From positions 62,001 to 126,000 of the forward strand of contig NZ_QLYX01000020.1 of assembly GCF_003289645.1 (NCBI RefSeq): 64,000 nucleotides of DNA. The letters are read 5' to 3'. Source of the stretch: Actinomadura craniellae (GTDB lineage: Bacteria; Actinomycetota; Actinomycetes; Streptosporangiales; Streptosporangiaceae). How positions within the stretch are numbered: position 1 is the first letter of the stretch; each line of letters begins with the position of its first letter. Of the stretch, positions 16,541 through 24,195 are shown in pieces. The translations under genes and the position numbers were made by a program. The notes under the pieces were generated by a model. It searched no databases. It saw only the letters and a program-made list of their open reading frames with translations, and was not told the DNA's origin.

Positions 16541-17866
16541 TCATTCCGCCGGCAGGCGGAGAACGAAGCGGGCACCGCGGGGGGCGTCCGCGATGTGCAG
16601 CGAACCGCCGTGCGCGACGGCGATGTCGCGGGCGATGGCCAGCCCCAGGCCGGTTCCGCCGGAATCCCGGCTGCGCGCGCTGTCGAGCCGGGTGAACCGC
16701 TCGAACACCCGCTCCCGGTCGGCCTCGGGGATGCCCGCCCCGTCGTCGGCCACCGTGAGCACCGCGTGGCCGCCGTCGCGCCGCAGCCGGACGTCGATCG
16801 CGGACTCGGCGTGCCGCTCGGCGTTGTCGAGCAGGTTGGTCAACAGCCGGACGAGCTGCGTCGGCACGCCGCGCACCACCAGCCCGGCGGCCAGCTCCCA
16901 GTCCATCCGGCGCACGGCGCGCCGGGCCCGCTCCGCCGCCACCAGCTCGGTCAGCGCGACCGGCTCGTACACCGCTGTTCCGGTGCCCAGCCGGGCCAGC
17001 AACAGCAGGTCGGTGATGATCGCCTCCAGCCGGTCGGTGTCGCGCAGCGCCGCCCGGACGGTGGCCACCAGGTCGGTGTCGTCGGGGTGCATCAGGGCGT
17101 CCTCGAGGTTGACCCGCAACCCGGCGATGGGCGTGCGCAGCTCGTGCGAGGCGTCCGCGGCGAACTGCCGCTGCCGCGTCACCGCCCGCTCCAGCCGTTC
17201 GAGGGTCGCGTTGCTGGTCCGGGCGAGCCGGGCGATCTCGTCCTCGCCCGGCGGTTCGGGCACCCGCCGGCTCAGGTCGCTGCCACTGATCTCGGCGAGC
17301 TGGGCCTCGATCTCGCCGATCGGACGGAGCGTGCGGCCCACCCGGTACCAGGTGAACACGGTGATCGGGACGGCGAGCAGCACCACCCCCAGCAGGAGCA
17401 GCAGTTCCAGCAGCCCCGGGACCATCAGCACGGGCAGTTCGGCCGCGGCGTAGACGGTGGGCGCGTCGTGGGCGGTGGTGGTGCGGATCGCCTCGATCAC
17501 CAGGCAGCGGTCGGGGCCGCCGCAGTCGATCCGGTCCTGGACCCGCACGGCCGCCGGGGGGCGCAGGGTGCTGACCGGTGCCCGTCCCGCCGCCGCGGCG
17601 GTGGCCTTGACGACCCGCCCGTCGGGGGTGACCACCTGGATCAGGGCGACCCGCCCGTCGGCCCGGATGCGGGCGGGCAGCGTGCCGTCGCGCTCGGCCT
17701 GGCTGGCGCGGCGGGCCGCGTTCTGCACCTCGGCCAGCAGGTCGCTGCTGACCGCGCTGCGGATCAGCGGGTCGAACGCCACCGCCAGCAGGCTCAGCAC
17801 CGTCGCCGAGATCAGCGCCGCGAGCATGGTGTCGCGCGCCCGGATCGATCGCGGTCGTAGTCGCAT
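16541..17866 (-). CDS. Orphan membrane sensor histidine kinase
   Basis: 441 residues: transmembrane helix (about 14-34), extracytoplasmic sensor (about 35-145), second helix (about 147-170), HAMP linker, HisKA with FAADASHELRTPIAGLR, and HATPase_c with LLTNLLDNAERHA, DDGAGIP and GTGLGLAI. It resembles the OmpR-linked two-component kinases. No response regulator lies beside it: the neighbours are yceI and a glutamate-cysteine ligase, both on the other strand. ATG 17866 follows AGGGGGTGAG. Confidence 0.92.
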   Translation of the reverse strand: MRLRPRSIRARDTMLAALISATVLSLLAVAFDPLIRSAVSSDLLAEVQNAARRASQAERDGTLPARIRADGRVALIQVVTPDGRVVKATAAAAGRAPVSTLRPPAAVRVQDRIDCGGPDRCLVIEAIRTTTAHDAPTVYAAAELPVLMVPGLLELLLLLGVVLLAVPITVFTWYRVGRTLRPIGEIEAQLAEISGSDLSRRVPEPPGEDEIARLARTSNATLERLERAVTRQRQFAADASHELRTPIAGLRVNLEDALMHPDDTDLVATVRAALRDTDRLEAIITDLLLLARLGTGTAVYEPVALTELVAAERARRAVRRMDWELAAGLVVRGVPTQLVRLLTNLLDNAERHAESAIDVRLRRDGGHAVLTVADDGAGIPEADRERVFERFTRLDSARSRDSGGTGLGLAIARDIAVAHGGSLHIADAPRGARFVLRLPAE

Positions 17867-18034
17867 CTCACCCCCTGGTGCAGCTTGTCCCGACGCAGCC
17901 TGACGGGATACGGAATTTTAGAAAGATTGACGTTTTGACCTCCCGTGACCACACCCCTACTTCTCCTGGGTTTGGTCAGCGCATGGGTGGGAGAACCCTT
18001 TTGTAGGCATTCGTCCTAGTGGGAGGTCCTCCGC

Positions 18035-19516
18035 ATGGGCAGAGACGTGACCTCGTTCTCCATCAGCGGCGAGGACCGTCGCCTCTACCGCGACAAGGTG
18101 CACCGCAACCTGCACGTCCTGGCGCGGATGCTGCGCGAGGCGCAGTTCGAGTTCGACCGCCCGCACATCGGCCTGGAGATCGAGCTCAACCTGGTGGACG
18201 CGGACGGCCTACCGCTGATGCGCAACGCGGACGTGCTCAAGGCCATCGCCGACCCGGCCTGGGACACCGAGCTGGGCCAGTTCAACCTGGAGATCAACGT
18301 CCCGCCCCGGCAGCTCGGCGGCGGGAGCACGGGCGAGCTGGAACGCGAGATCCGGGCGAGCCTCGACCAGGCGGACGCCCGGGCCCAGGAGGTGGGCGGC
18401 GGGCTGATGATCGTCGGCATCCTGCCGACGCTGCGCGAGTCCGACATCGACGAGCACGCCCTGTCGTCCAACGACCGCTACCGGCTGCTCAACGACCAGA
18501 TCTTCGCGGCCCGCGGCGAGGACATGCGGATCGAGATCGACGGCCCGGAGCGGCTGGCGATGCACGCCGACTGCATCCTCCCCGAAGCCGCCTGCACCAG
18601 CGTGCAGTTCCACCTCCAGGTGAGCCCGGACGGTTTCGCGCCGCACTGGAACGCCGCCCAGGCGATCAGCGGGCCGCAGGTGGCACTGGCCGCCAACTCG
18701 CCCTTCCTGTTCGGGCGCCGGCTCTGGCAGGAGACCCGGATCACCCTGTTCGAGCAGGCCACCGACACCCGACCCGAGGAGCTCAAGTCGCAGGGCGTCC
18801 GCCCCCGGGTGTGGTTCGGGGAACGCTGGATCACCTCGGTCTTCGACCTGTTCGAGGAGAACATCCGCTACTTCCCGGCGCTGCTCCCGCTGTGCGACGA
18901 GGAGGACCCGGTCGCCGTCCTGGAGCAGGGCGAGATCCCGCAGCTCAGCGAGCTCACCCTGCACAACGGGACCGTCTACCGGTGGAACCGGCCGATCTAC
19001 GCGGTGGTCAACGGCCGCCCGCACCTGCGGGTGGAGAACCGGGTGCTGCCCGCCGGGCCGACGGTGGCCGACATCGTCGCCAACGGGGCCTTCTACTACG
19101 GCCTGGTCCGGATGCTGGCGGAGCAGGAACGCCCGGTGTGGACGCGGATGTCCTTCGCCGCCGCCGGCGACAACCTGCACCGCGCCGCCAGGGACGGGCT
19201 GGAGGCCGAGCTCTACTGGCCCGGCCTGGGCACCGTCCCGGTGAGCGAGCTGGTGCTGCGCAAGCTGCTGCCGCTGGCCCACGAGGGCCTGGACCGCTGG
19301 GGCATCGACGCCGCCAGGCGCGACCGCCTGCTCGGCGTCATCGAGCAACGTGCGCTCACCGGCCGCAACGGCGCCACCTGGCAGGCCGAGACGGTGCGCT
19401 CCATCGAGGAGTCCTACGGCGTCGACCGGTTCGAGGCGCTGCGCCTGATGACCCGCCGCTACATCGAGCTGATGCACACCAACGAGCCGGTGCACACCTG
19501 GCCCGTCGGTATCTGA
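18035..19516 (+). CDS. Glutamate-cysteine ligase family enzyme (GCS2-like)
   Basis: 493-residue ATP-dependent carboxylate-amine ligase. Visible: GLEIELNLVDADG (metal/ATP binding), FNLEINVPP, MHADCILPEAACTSVQFHLQ and RVENRVLPAGPTVADIVANG. This is the glutamate-cysteine ligase (GCS2) group found in actinobacteria. Most actinomycetes use mycothiol, so the product gamma-glutamylcysteine may serve ergothioneine or another thiol, or the true substrate may be different. ATG 18035 follows GTGGGAGGT. No egt genes are adjacent. Confidence 0.85.
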   Translation: MGRDVTSFSISGEDRRLYRDKVHRNLHVLARMLREAQFEFDRPHIGLEIELNLVDADGLPLMRNADVLKAIADPAWDTELGQFNLEINVPPRQLGGGSTGELEREIRASLDQADARAQEVGGGLMIVGILPTLRESDIDEHALSSNDRYRLLNDQIFAARGEDMRIEIDGPERLAMHADCILPEAACTSVQFHLQVSPDGFAPHWNAAQAISGPQVALAANSPFLFGRRLWQETRITLFEQATDTRPEELKSQGVRPRVWFGERWITSVFDLFEENIRYFPALLPLCDEEDPVAVLEQGEIPQLSELTLHNGTVYRWNRPIYAVVNGRPHLRVENRVLPAGPTVADIVANGAFYYGLVRMLAEQERPVWTRMSFAAAGDNLHRAARDGLEAELYWPGLGTVPVSELVLRKLLPLAHEGLDRWGIDAARRDRLLGVIEQRALTGRNGATWQAETVRSIEESYGVDRFEALRLMTRRYIELMHTNEPVHTWPVGI

Positions 19517-19526
19517 CTTCGCCCGC

Positions 19527-19552
19527 TTGGCGTATCATTTACGTTACGCCAA
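19527..19552 (+). promoter_or_regulatory. Perfect inverted repeat before antitoxin-like gene
   Basis: TTGGCGTA (19527-19534) and TACGCCAA (19545-19552) are perfect 8-bp arms around 10 bp. A -10-like TATCAT (19533-19538) overlaps the left arm. The position, 13 bp before the GTG of an HTH antitoxin-type gene, suggests an autoregulatory operator. Confidence 0.65.
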
Positions 19553-19565
19553 GAGGGTGAGGGCC

Positions 19566-19961
19566 GTGACGAGCGCGTTCTGGGACGATCTGGCCGCCGA
19601 TCTGGACGATCCGCGGTTCCTGCGGGAGTACGTGCGCGAATCCGTCCGGGTGTCCACGGTCGACGCGCTGGTGAACGCCCTGGACGCGGCGCGGGCCGCG
19701 CAGGGCCTGTCGAAGGCCGACCTGGCCCGGGCGGTCGGCGCCGAGCCCGCCGCGGTGCGCCGGCTGCTGGCCCCCGGCAACACCGGTCCCAACCCGACGG
19801 TGGGCACGCTGGTGGAGCTCGCCGCCGCGCTGGGCCTCACCGTGCGCCTCGAACCGCTCCCCGAGGACGTCCGGGCGACGGTCGCCGAAGCCCTCCGCAC
19901 CGGCCGGGCCGATCCCGCCGCCCTGGCCCGGCTCGGCGACCGCCCCGATCCTGCCGGCTGA
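19566..19961 (+). CDS. HTH antitoxin-like protein (HigA/addiction-module type)
   Basis: 131 residues from GTG 19566 (GAGGGTGAGGG upstream). The region DALVNALDAARAAQGLSKADLARAVGAEPAAVRRLL is an XRE-type helix-turn-helix, followed by PNPTVGTLVELAAALGLTVRLEPL, typical of the 'addiction module antidote' group (COG3636). No toxin gene is directly next to it, so it is either solitary or acts with the RelE-like gene 0.6 kb away on the other strand. Role inferred from family. Confidence 0.72.
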   Translation: MTSAFWDDLAADLDDPRFLREYVRESVRVSTVDALVNALDAARAAQGLSKADLARAVGAEPAAVRRLLAPGNTGPNPTVGTLVELAAALGLTVRLEPLPEDVRATVAEALRTGRADPAALARLGDRPDPAG

Positions 19962-19977
19962 CCCGCCGGCCCGTCCG

Positions 19978-20319
19978 TCAGCTGGCGGGGTCGTAGTGGA
20001 ACGCGCGCACCTCCTGCGCGCACCGGCAGGCGGCCGCGATCTTCGCGGCCCACTCCAGCGCCGCCTCGCGGGAGGGCACCTCCAGCACCGCGTAGCCGCC
20101 CTCGAGCTGCTTCGTCTGCGGGTACGTGCCCTCGGTCACCGTCCCGTCCCCCGCCACCATGACGGGCGGGACGCTCTCGTCGATGCCGCCGCCGAACACC
20201 CAGACCCCGGCGGCCTTCGCCTCCTCCACCACCGCGTGCGACGCATCCGAAGCCGCCTGCAGATCCTCCTCGGAAAGGAGGAGGGCACCGCTCGGGAACG
20301 AGATCAGGTACTTCGCCAT
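19978..20319 (-). CDS. YCII-related domain protein
   Basis: 113-residue YCII-domain protein, a dimeric ferredoxin-like fold related to muconolactone isomerase. Family features: MAKYLISF at the start, the GGGIDESVPPVMV segment, GGYAVLEVPSREAALEWAAKIAAAC, and a C-terminal EVRAF. Many actinomycete copies lie beside ECF sigma factors; not here. The ATG at 20319 follows GAAGGAG. Three 17-bp direct repeats stand directly upstream. Confidence 0.82.
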   Translation of the reverse strand: MAKYLISFPSGALLLSEEDLQAASDASHAVVEEAKAAGVWVFGGGIDESVPPVMVAGDGTVTEGTYPQTKQLEGGYAVLEVPSREAALEWAAKIAAACRCAQEVRAFHYDPAS

Positions 20320-20337
20320 TACGTCGGCTCCTTCTTC

Positions 20338-20397
20338 GTACTGCAGGGATCGGGTTCTCGTACTGCAGGGATCGGGCTTGGTACTGCAGGGATCGGG
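20338..20397 (-). repeat. Three 17-bp direct repeats upstream of the YCII gene
   Basis: GTACTGCAGGGATCGGG occurs three times without mismatch at 20338-20354, 20360-20376 and 20381-20397. Periods are 22 and 21 bp, about two DNA turns, so all copies face one side of the helix. The nearest copy is 18 bp from the ATG at 20319. This looks like a cooperative regulator site. Confidence 0.85.
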
Positions 20398-20528
20398 CCA
20401 TCCTCGCCGACCCGGGCACGCCGCGCACAGAACTCGCCCGCCCGCCCCAACGGACGGAACAGGCCGCCTCCGCGACGCGCTCGCCGCAGCCACGGCACCG
20501 CGGGTATCAGACACCGGACCAGCACTCC

Positions 20529-21029
20529 CTAGGCGAGCGAACGTGGGTTGCGGGACAGGTACTCGGCGCCGAGCCGGCGGACGCCCGCGTAGTCGGCGCT
20601 GGTCAGGGTGGTCCGGAACGGCTTGTGCAGGCCGGTCACGATGACCAGCAGCGGCCGGCCGGCGTTCGCCGCGGCGTAGTCGAGCAGGCAGTACAGCCGG
20701 TAGTGGTGCCGCCCCCGGCCGCCGCCGGGCCGGGGGCCGTCCTTGCGCACCTCGAACCAGCCCGCCATCTCGCCGTGCATCGCCTCCCAGTACCCGCCGC
20801 CCGCGAACCGGCAGGGCGGGGCGGCGGCCACCTGGGTCACGATCGCCGCGAACCCGGCCCGCACCGGTGCCGGGCAGCCGCGCAGGAACTCCCGCCCCGG
20901 CACCGCCTCGCCCGGATCGTCACCGGCGTGCCGCCGGAAGTAGACCACCTCGTGCGGGTCGTCGCGCCCCGGCCGGACCCGCACCGCCGCCGCCCCGCGG
21001 GACGAGCGGGCATCCGTGTACGACGACAC
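20529..21029 (-). CDS. RelE/Gp49-like toxin candidate
   Basis: About 166 residues, start GTG 21029 chosen for GGGGAGG nine bases upstream; the start is uncertain. The core reads HEVVYFRRHAGDDPGEA, REFLRGCPAPVRAGFAAIV, WEAMHGEMAGWFEVR, HHYRLYCLLDY and LLVIVTGLHKPFRT, the order expected for phage-derived Gp49-like/RelE-superfamily proteins (HigB-type mRNA interferases). Length is longer than usual (about 110-130), mostly at the N-terminus. No antitoxin follows it in operon. A LexA-like box lies in its putative promoter. Confidence 0.62.
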   Translation of the reverse strand: MSSYTDARSSRGAAAVRVRPGRDDPHEVVYFRRHAGDDPGEAVPGREFLRGCPAPVRAGFAAIVTQVAAAPPCRFAGGGYWEAMHGEMAGWFEVRKDGPRPGGGRGRHHYRLYCLLDYAAANAGRPLLVIVTGLHKPFRTTLTSADYAGVRRLGAEYLSRNPRSLA

Positions 21030-21070
21030 CAGCACCCGCCTCCCCCGAAGCGCCGACCAAGCGTGGAGGC

Positions 21071-21099
21071 ATCCTATCGAACACAGTTTCGAATGAAAA
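21071..21099 (-). promoter_or_regulatory. LexA-like SOS box in promoter of toxin candidate
   Basis: TCGAAC-ACAG-TTTCGA (21077-21092) matches the actinobacterial SOS-box consensus TCGAAC-N4-GTTCGA at all but one position. On the minus strand it fills the 17-bp spacer between TTTTCA (-35, 21099-21094) and TAGGAT (-10, 21076-21071), 42 bp before the chosen start codon. Confidence 0.65.
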
Positions 21100-21480
21100 G
21101 GAGAGTGGAACTTGCGGCGAAATGCTCCGACTTCCCTTCCGGCAATTCCCACCAAATAGGCGTTGCCGAGCTGATCGGTCGTCGGCCTCCAGCCGGTTCA
21201 CAGCCGGGCGGCCATGACAGCTGCTTCTCTGGTCGCGTTCAGGGAAGCAGCGGCAGGCGGCCGACGATCTTGTCGATCCGGTTCCGGGGTCCGACGATGC
21301 TGACCGCGTAGTAATCGATCCGGTCGGCCGGCGTCTCCGCCGCGGTCGGGGTCTCGCCGGCCACGGCGCTGGACCGGACACGGGCGCTGCGGGAGCGCGG
21401 GGTCGTCCGCGGCGCGGTCTCGGACGAGTTCGGAGGAACAGTTCGTCGCGCCTCCATTGACAGGCGGTAAGGTGCGAACC
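21100..21480. other. Intergenic region, possible small gene remnant
   Basis: Together with the SOS-box promoter this gap spans about 450 bp. A minus-strand frame (21457-21239, 72 codons) ends in DYYAVSIVGPRNRIDKIVGR, which looks protein-like, but it has no ribosome binding site and a low-complexity first half. It is left as a possible remnant only. Confidence 0.3.
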
Positions 21481-22152
21481 GTGGCTCAGGTGCTTTCAGT
21501 GAACGTCGGGCGGCGGCAGGCCGTCGGGTACGCCGCCACCGGGTTCACCGGGATCGACAAGCGGCCCGTCGAAGGGCCGGTCGCCGTGGCGGCGCCGGGG
21601 CCGCCGGGGACCGGGGGCGGCGGGCTCTCCGGGGACGTGATCTCCGACCTGCGGGTCCACGGCGGCGACGACCAGGCCGTCTACGCCTACGCGCGGGAGG
21701 ATCTCGACGGGTGGGCCGGGGAGCTGGGCCGCGAACTGGCCAACGGGATGTTCGGCGAGAACCTGACCACCACCGGGATCGACGTCACCGGGGCGCTGGT
21801 CGGCGAGCGGTGGCGGATCGGCCGCGACCTCCTCCTGGAGGTCACCTCCCCGCGCACCCCGTGCCGCACGTTCGCCGAGTGGCTGGCGGAGCGGGGCTGG
21901 GTGAAGCGGTTCACGCAGGCCGCCAGGCCCGGCGCCTACCTGCGGGTGATCGAGCCCGGCGAGGTCCGGGCCGGCGACCCCGTCGAGATCGTGTCGCGGC
22001 CGGACCACGAGGTGACGGTCGGGTTCTGCTTCCGCGCGATCACCCTCGAAGGCGACCTGCTGCCGCGGGTCCTGGCCGCCGGGGACGCGCTCAACGCGGT
22101 CTACGCCGCCGAGATCCGCCGGCGCGTCGCCAAACGGTCACACGATGCGTGA
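21481..22152 (+). CDS. MOSC domain protein (YiiM-like)
   Basis: 223 residues. Features: SVNVGRRQAV start, TGIDKRPVEGPV, DLRVHGGDDQAVYAYAREDL, MFGENLTTTGIDVTGALVGERW and the Cys in TSPRTPCRTF. The MOSC domain carries a molybdenum cofactor-linked sulfur-transfer or N-hydroxylated-compound reduction function; YiiM relatives reduce N-hydroxylated bases. GTG at 21481 has AAGG eight bases upstream. The next gene, a GST, follows in the same direction after 58 bp. Confidence 0.88.
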   Translation: MAQVLSVNVGRRQAVGYAATGFTGIDKRPVEGPVAVAAPGPPGTGGGGLSGDVISDLRVHGGDDQAVYAYAREDLDGWAGELGRELANGMFGENLTTTGIDVTGALVGERWRIGRDLLLEVTSPRTPCRTFAEWLAERGWVKRFTQAARPGAYLRVIEPGEVRAGDPVEIVSRPDHEVTVGFCFRAITLEGDLLPRVLAAGDALNAVYAAEIRRRVAKRSHDA

Positions 22153-22210
22153 CATGTCCCCCGGGCGGGGATAGAACGGGCCGCCGACCCCCTGTGCACA
22201 GGAGCCTCCC

Positions 22211-23206
22211 ATGACCACCACGCCGGACACCAAGGAATTCAAGCGCTCCCCCAGCCACTTCGCCGACCGGATCACCGCCGACGGGGCGGACGGCTGGCCG
22301 GTCGAGGCGGGCCGGTACCGGCTGGTGGTCAGCCGGGCGTGCCCGTGGGCGAACCGGGCGATGATCGTGCGGCGGCTGCTCGGGCTGGAGGGCGCGATCT
22401 CGCTGGCGATCACCGACCCGATCCAGGACGAGCGGAGCTGGCGGTTCACCCTCGACCCCGGCGACCGCGACCCGGTGCTCGGGATCGCCTACCTGTCCGA
22501 GGCGTACCTGGCCCGCGAACCCGGCTACACCGGCGGGATCAGCGTCCCCGCGATCGTGGACGTGCCGTCCGGGACGCTGGTGACCAACGACTACCAGCAG
22601 ATCACGCTCGACCTGGAGCGCGAGTGGACGGCGCTGCACCGCCCCGGCGCACCCGACCTGTACCCCGAGCACCTGCGCGACGAGATCGACGCGGTGATCG
22701 AGGACGTCTACCGGGACGTCAACAACGGGGTGTACATGGCCGGCTTCGCCACCCGCCAGCGCGCGTACGAGCAGGTGGCGACCCGGCTGTTCGAGCGGCT
22801 GGACGCGCTGGAGGAGCGGCTGTCCACCCGGCGCTACCTGGTCGGCGACACCATCACCGAGGCCGACGTTCGGCTGTTCGTGACCCTGGTCCGGTTCGAC
22901 GCGGTCTACCACGGCCACTTCAAGTGCAACCGCACCAAGCTCACCGAGCTGCCCGCGCTGTGGGCATACGCCCGCGACCTGTTCCAGACCCCGGGCTTCG
23001 GCGACACCGTGGACTTCGACCACATCACCCGGCACTACTACGCCGTCCACCGCCAGATCAACCCCACGGGCATCGTCCCGATCGGCCCCGACCCGCGCAC
23101 CTGGCTCACCCCGCACGGCCGCGAGTCCCTGGGCGGCCGCCCCTTCGGCGACGGCACCCCGCCCGGCCCGCCCCCCACCACGGAAACCGTCCCGCCCCTG
23201 ACCTGA
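22211..23206 (+). CDS. Glutathionyl-hydroquinone reductase family (Xi-class GST)
   Basis: 331-residue Xi-class GST-like reductase. The catalytic motif SRACPWANR, the YLSEAYLAREPGYTGGISVPAIVD segment, and the C-terminal DVRLFVTLVRFDAVYHGHFKCN and HYYAVH motifs are diagnostic. Members reduce glutathionyl-hydroquinones in proteobacteria; in actinomycetes, which mainly make mycothiol, the thiol cofactor is uncertain. Start ATG 22211. A Pro-rich tail ends the protein. Confidence 0.9.
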   Translation: MTTTPDTKEFKRSPSHFADRITADGADGWPVEAGRYRLVVSRACPWANRAMIVRRLLGLEGAISLAITDPIQDERSWRFTLDPGDRDPVLGIAYLSEAYLAREPGYTGGISVPAIVDVPSGTLVTNDYQQITLDLEREWTALHRPGAPDLYPEHLRDEIDAVIEDVYRDVNNGVYMAGFATRQRAYEQVATRLFERLDALEERLSTRRYLVGDTITEADVRLFVTLVRFDAVYHGHFKCNRTKLTELPALWAYARDLFQTPGFGDTVDFDHITRHYYAVHRQINPTGIVPIGPDPRTWLTPHGRESLGGRPFGDGTPPGPPPTTETVPPLT

Positions 23207-23216
23207 CCCCACCGCC

Positions 23217-23272
23217 TGGTGATCCTTCAGCATCCGGTGCGCTACGGCGCCCTGGATGCTGAAGGATCACCA
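23217..23272. terminator. Long perfect inverted repeat (terminator-like)
   Basis: Arms TGGTGATCCTTCAGCATCC (23217-23235) and its exact complement (23254-23272), 19 bp each, around an 18-base loop, 10 bp after the GST stop. It lies between convergent genes and could terminate both. No T-run follows. Confidence 0.7.
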
Positions 23273-23291
23273 AGCCAAGGTCCTGGCCCCG

Positions 23292-23343
23292 CTGATCCTT
23301 CAGGATCCAGGGCGCTCCAGCACCCCGAAAGCTGAAGGATCAG
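23292..23343. repeat. Second inverted repeat sharing the GATCCTTCAG core
   Basis: CTGATCCTTCAG (23292-23303) and CTGAAGGATCAG (23332-23343), perfect 12-bp arms around 28 bases. The arm core GATCCTTCAG is shared with the neighbouring hairpin, giving four copies of the core in 127 bp. Confidence 0.7.
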
Positions 23344-23433
23344 GGCTACGTGCGCTCTCATCAGGTGGCCCTTCGGCTTTCAGGGCGTCATGCGGCCCCG
23401 GAGGCCGAAGCCCTTGACGGGGGTGCGGCGGGC

Positions 23434-24012
23434 TCAGGTGTGCAGGGTGGGCCGGTAGACGAGCTCCTGGGTGTGGCCGTCGAGGGTGCGGCTCTCGATC
23501 AGCTCCAGGTCGAAGTCGGCCGCGCCCTGGAAGATGGGGTCCTGCCCGGTCCGGCCGGTGATCACCGGGAAGAGCGTCACCTGGACGCGGTCGACCAGGC
23601 CGGCGGCCATCAGCGTCCGGTTCAGCGACAGGCTGCCGTGCGAGCGCAACGGCACCGGGGACTCCTCCTTGAGCCGGGCGACGGCGTCGACGGCGTCGCC
23701 GCTCACGAGGGTCGCGTCCGGCCAGTCGAGGGGCCCCTCCAGCGTGGTCGACACCACCGTCGCCGGCAGGTTCCGCATCCGGGTGACCCAGGGGTCGCGC
23801 ACCTCGGACTCCTCGGTGCTCGAGGCCAGCATCCGCGCGAACACCCGGTAGGTGTCGGCTCCGAAGACCATCCGCTGCTCCTCGCCGTACAGGGCGAGGC
23901 GGCGGTCGAGCAGTTCGGGGCCCTGCTTGCCCCAGTAGCCGGTCCAGTCGCCGCCGGCGGCGCCGTAGCCGTCGAGGCTGGAAAAGACGTCGAAGGTGTA
24001 GGTGGCGGTCAT
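23434..24012 (-). CDS. Dihydrofolate reductase-like (RibD C-terminal) protein
   Basis: 192-residue reductase-fold protein of the RibD_C/YwjB group, predicted NADPH-dependent. Features: FDVFSSLDGYGA near the start, FGADTYRVFARML, SHGSLSLNRTLMAAGLVDRVQVTLFPVITG (nucleotide-binding and core). Substrate unknown; these genes commonly pair with regulators. Here an AraC-type regulator diverges from it. ATG 24012 follows AGGAGAG. Confidence 0.87.
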   Translation of the reverse strand: MTATYTFDVFSSLDGYGAAGGDWTGYWGKQGPELLDRRLALYGEEQRMVFGADTYRVFARMLASSTEESEVRDPWVTRMRNLPATVVSTTLEGPLDWPDATLVSGDAVDAVARLKEESPVPLRSHGSLSLNRTLMAAGLVDRVQVTLFPVITGRTGQDPIFQGAADFDLELIESRTLDGHTQELVYRPTLHT

Positions 24013-24195
24013 GACGCTCTCCTGGTGAGTGGCGACCGGCCCGTTGCCGGCCTCTCACCCTGACTACGAACGGGCTCGACGCCATTCGACATCGCCGCGC
24101 GACGAACATGAGGTCCACTTTTCCGGGGTGCCATCGCGCCCTGGTGGCCGGAGGAGCACGGGAGATTGTCGGAGGGGCGGCGTACGCTCCCGGGC

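Noticed and set aside
21239-21457. 72-residue minus-strand frame as a gene
   Set aside because: The last third looks protein-like, but there is no ribosome binding site and the first half is low complexity; kept only as a possible remnant.
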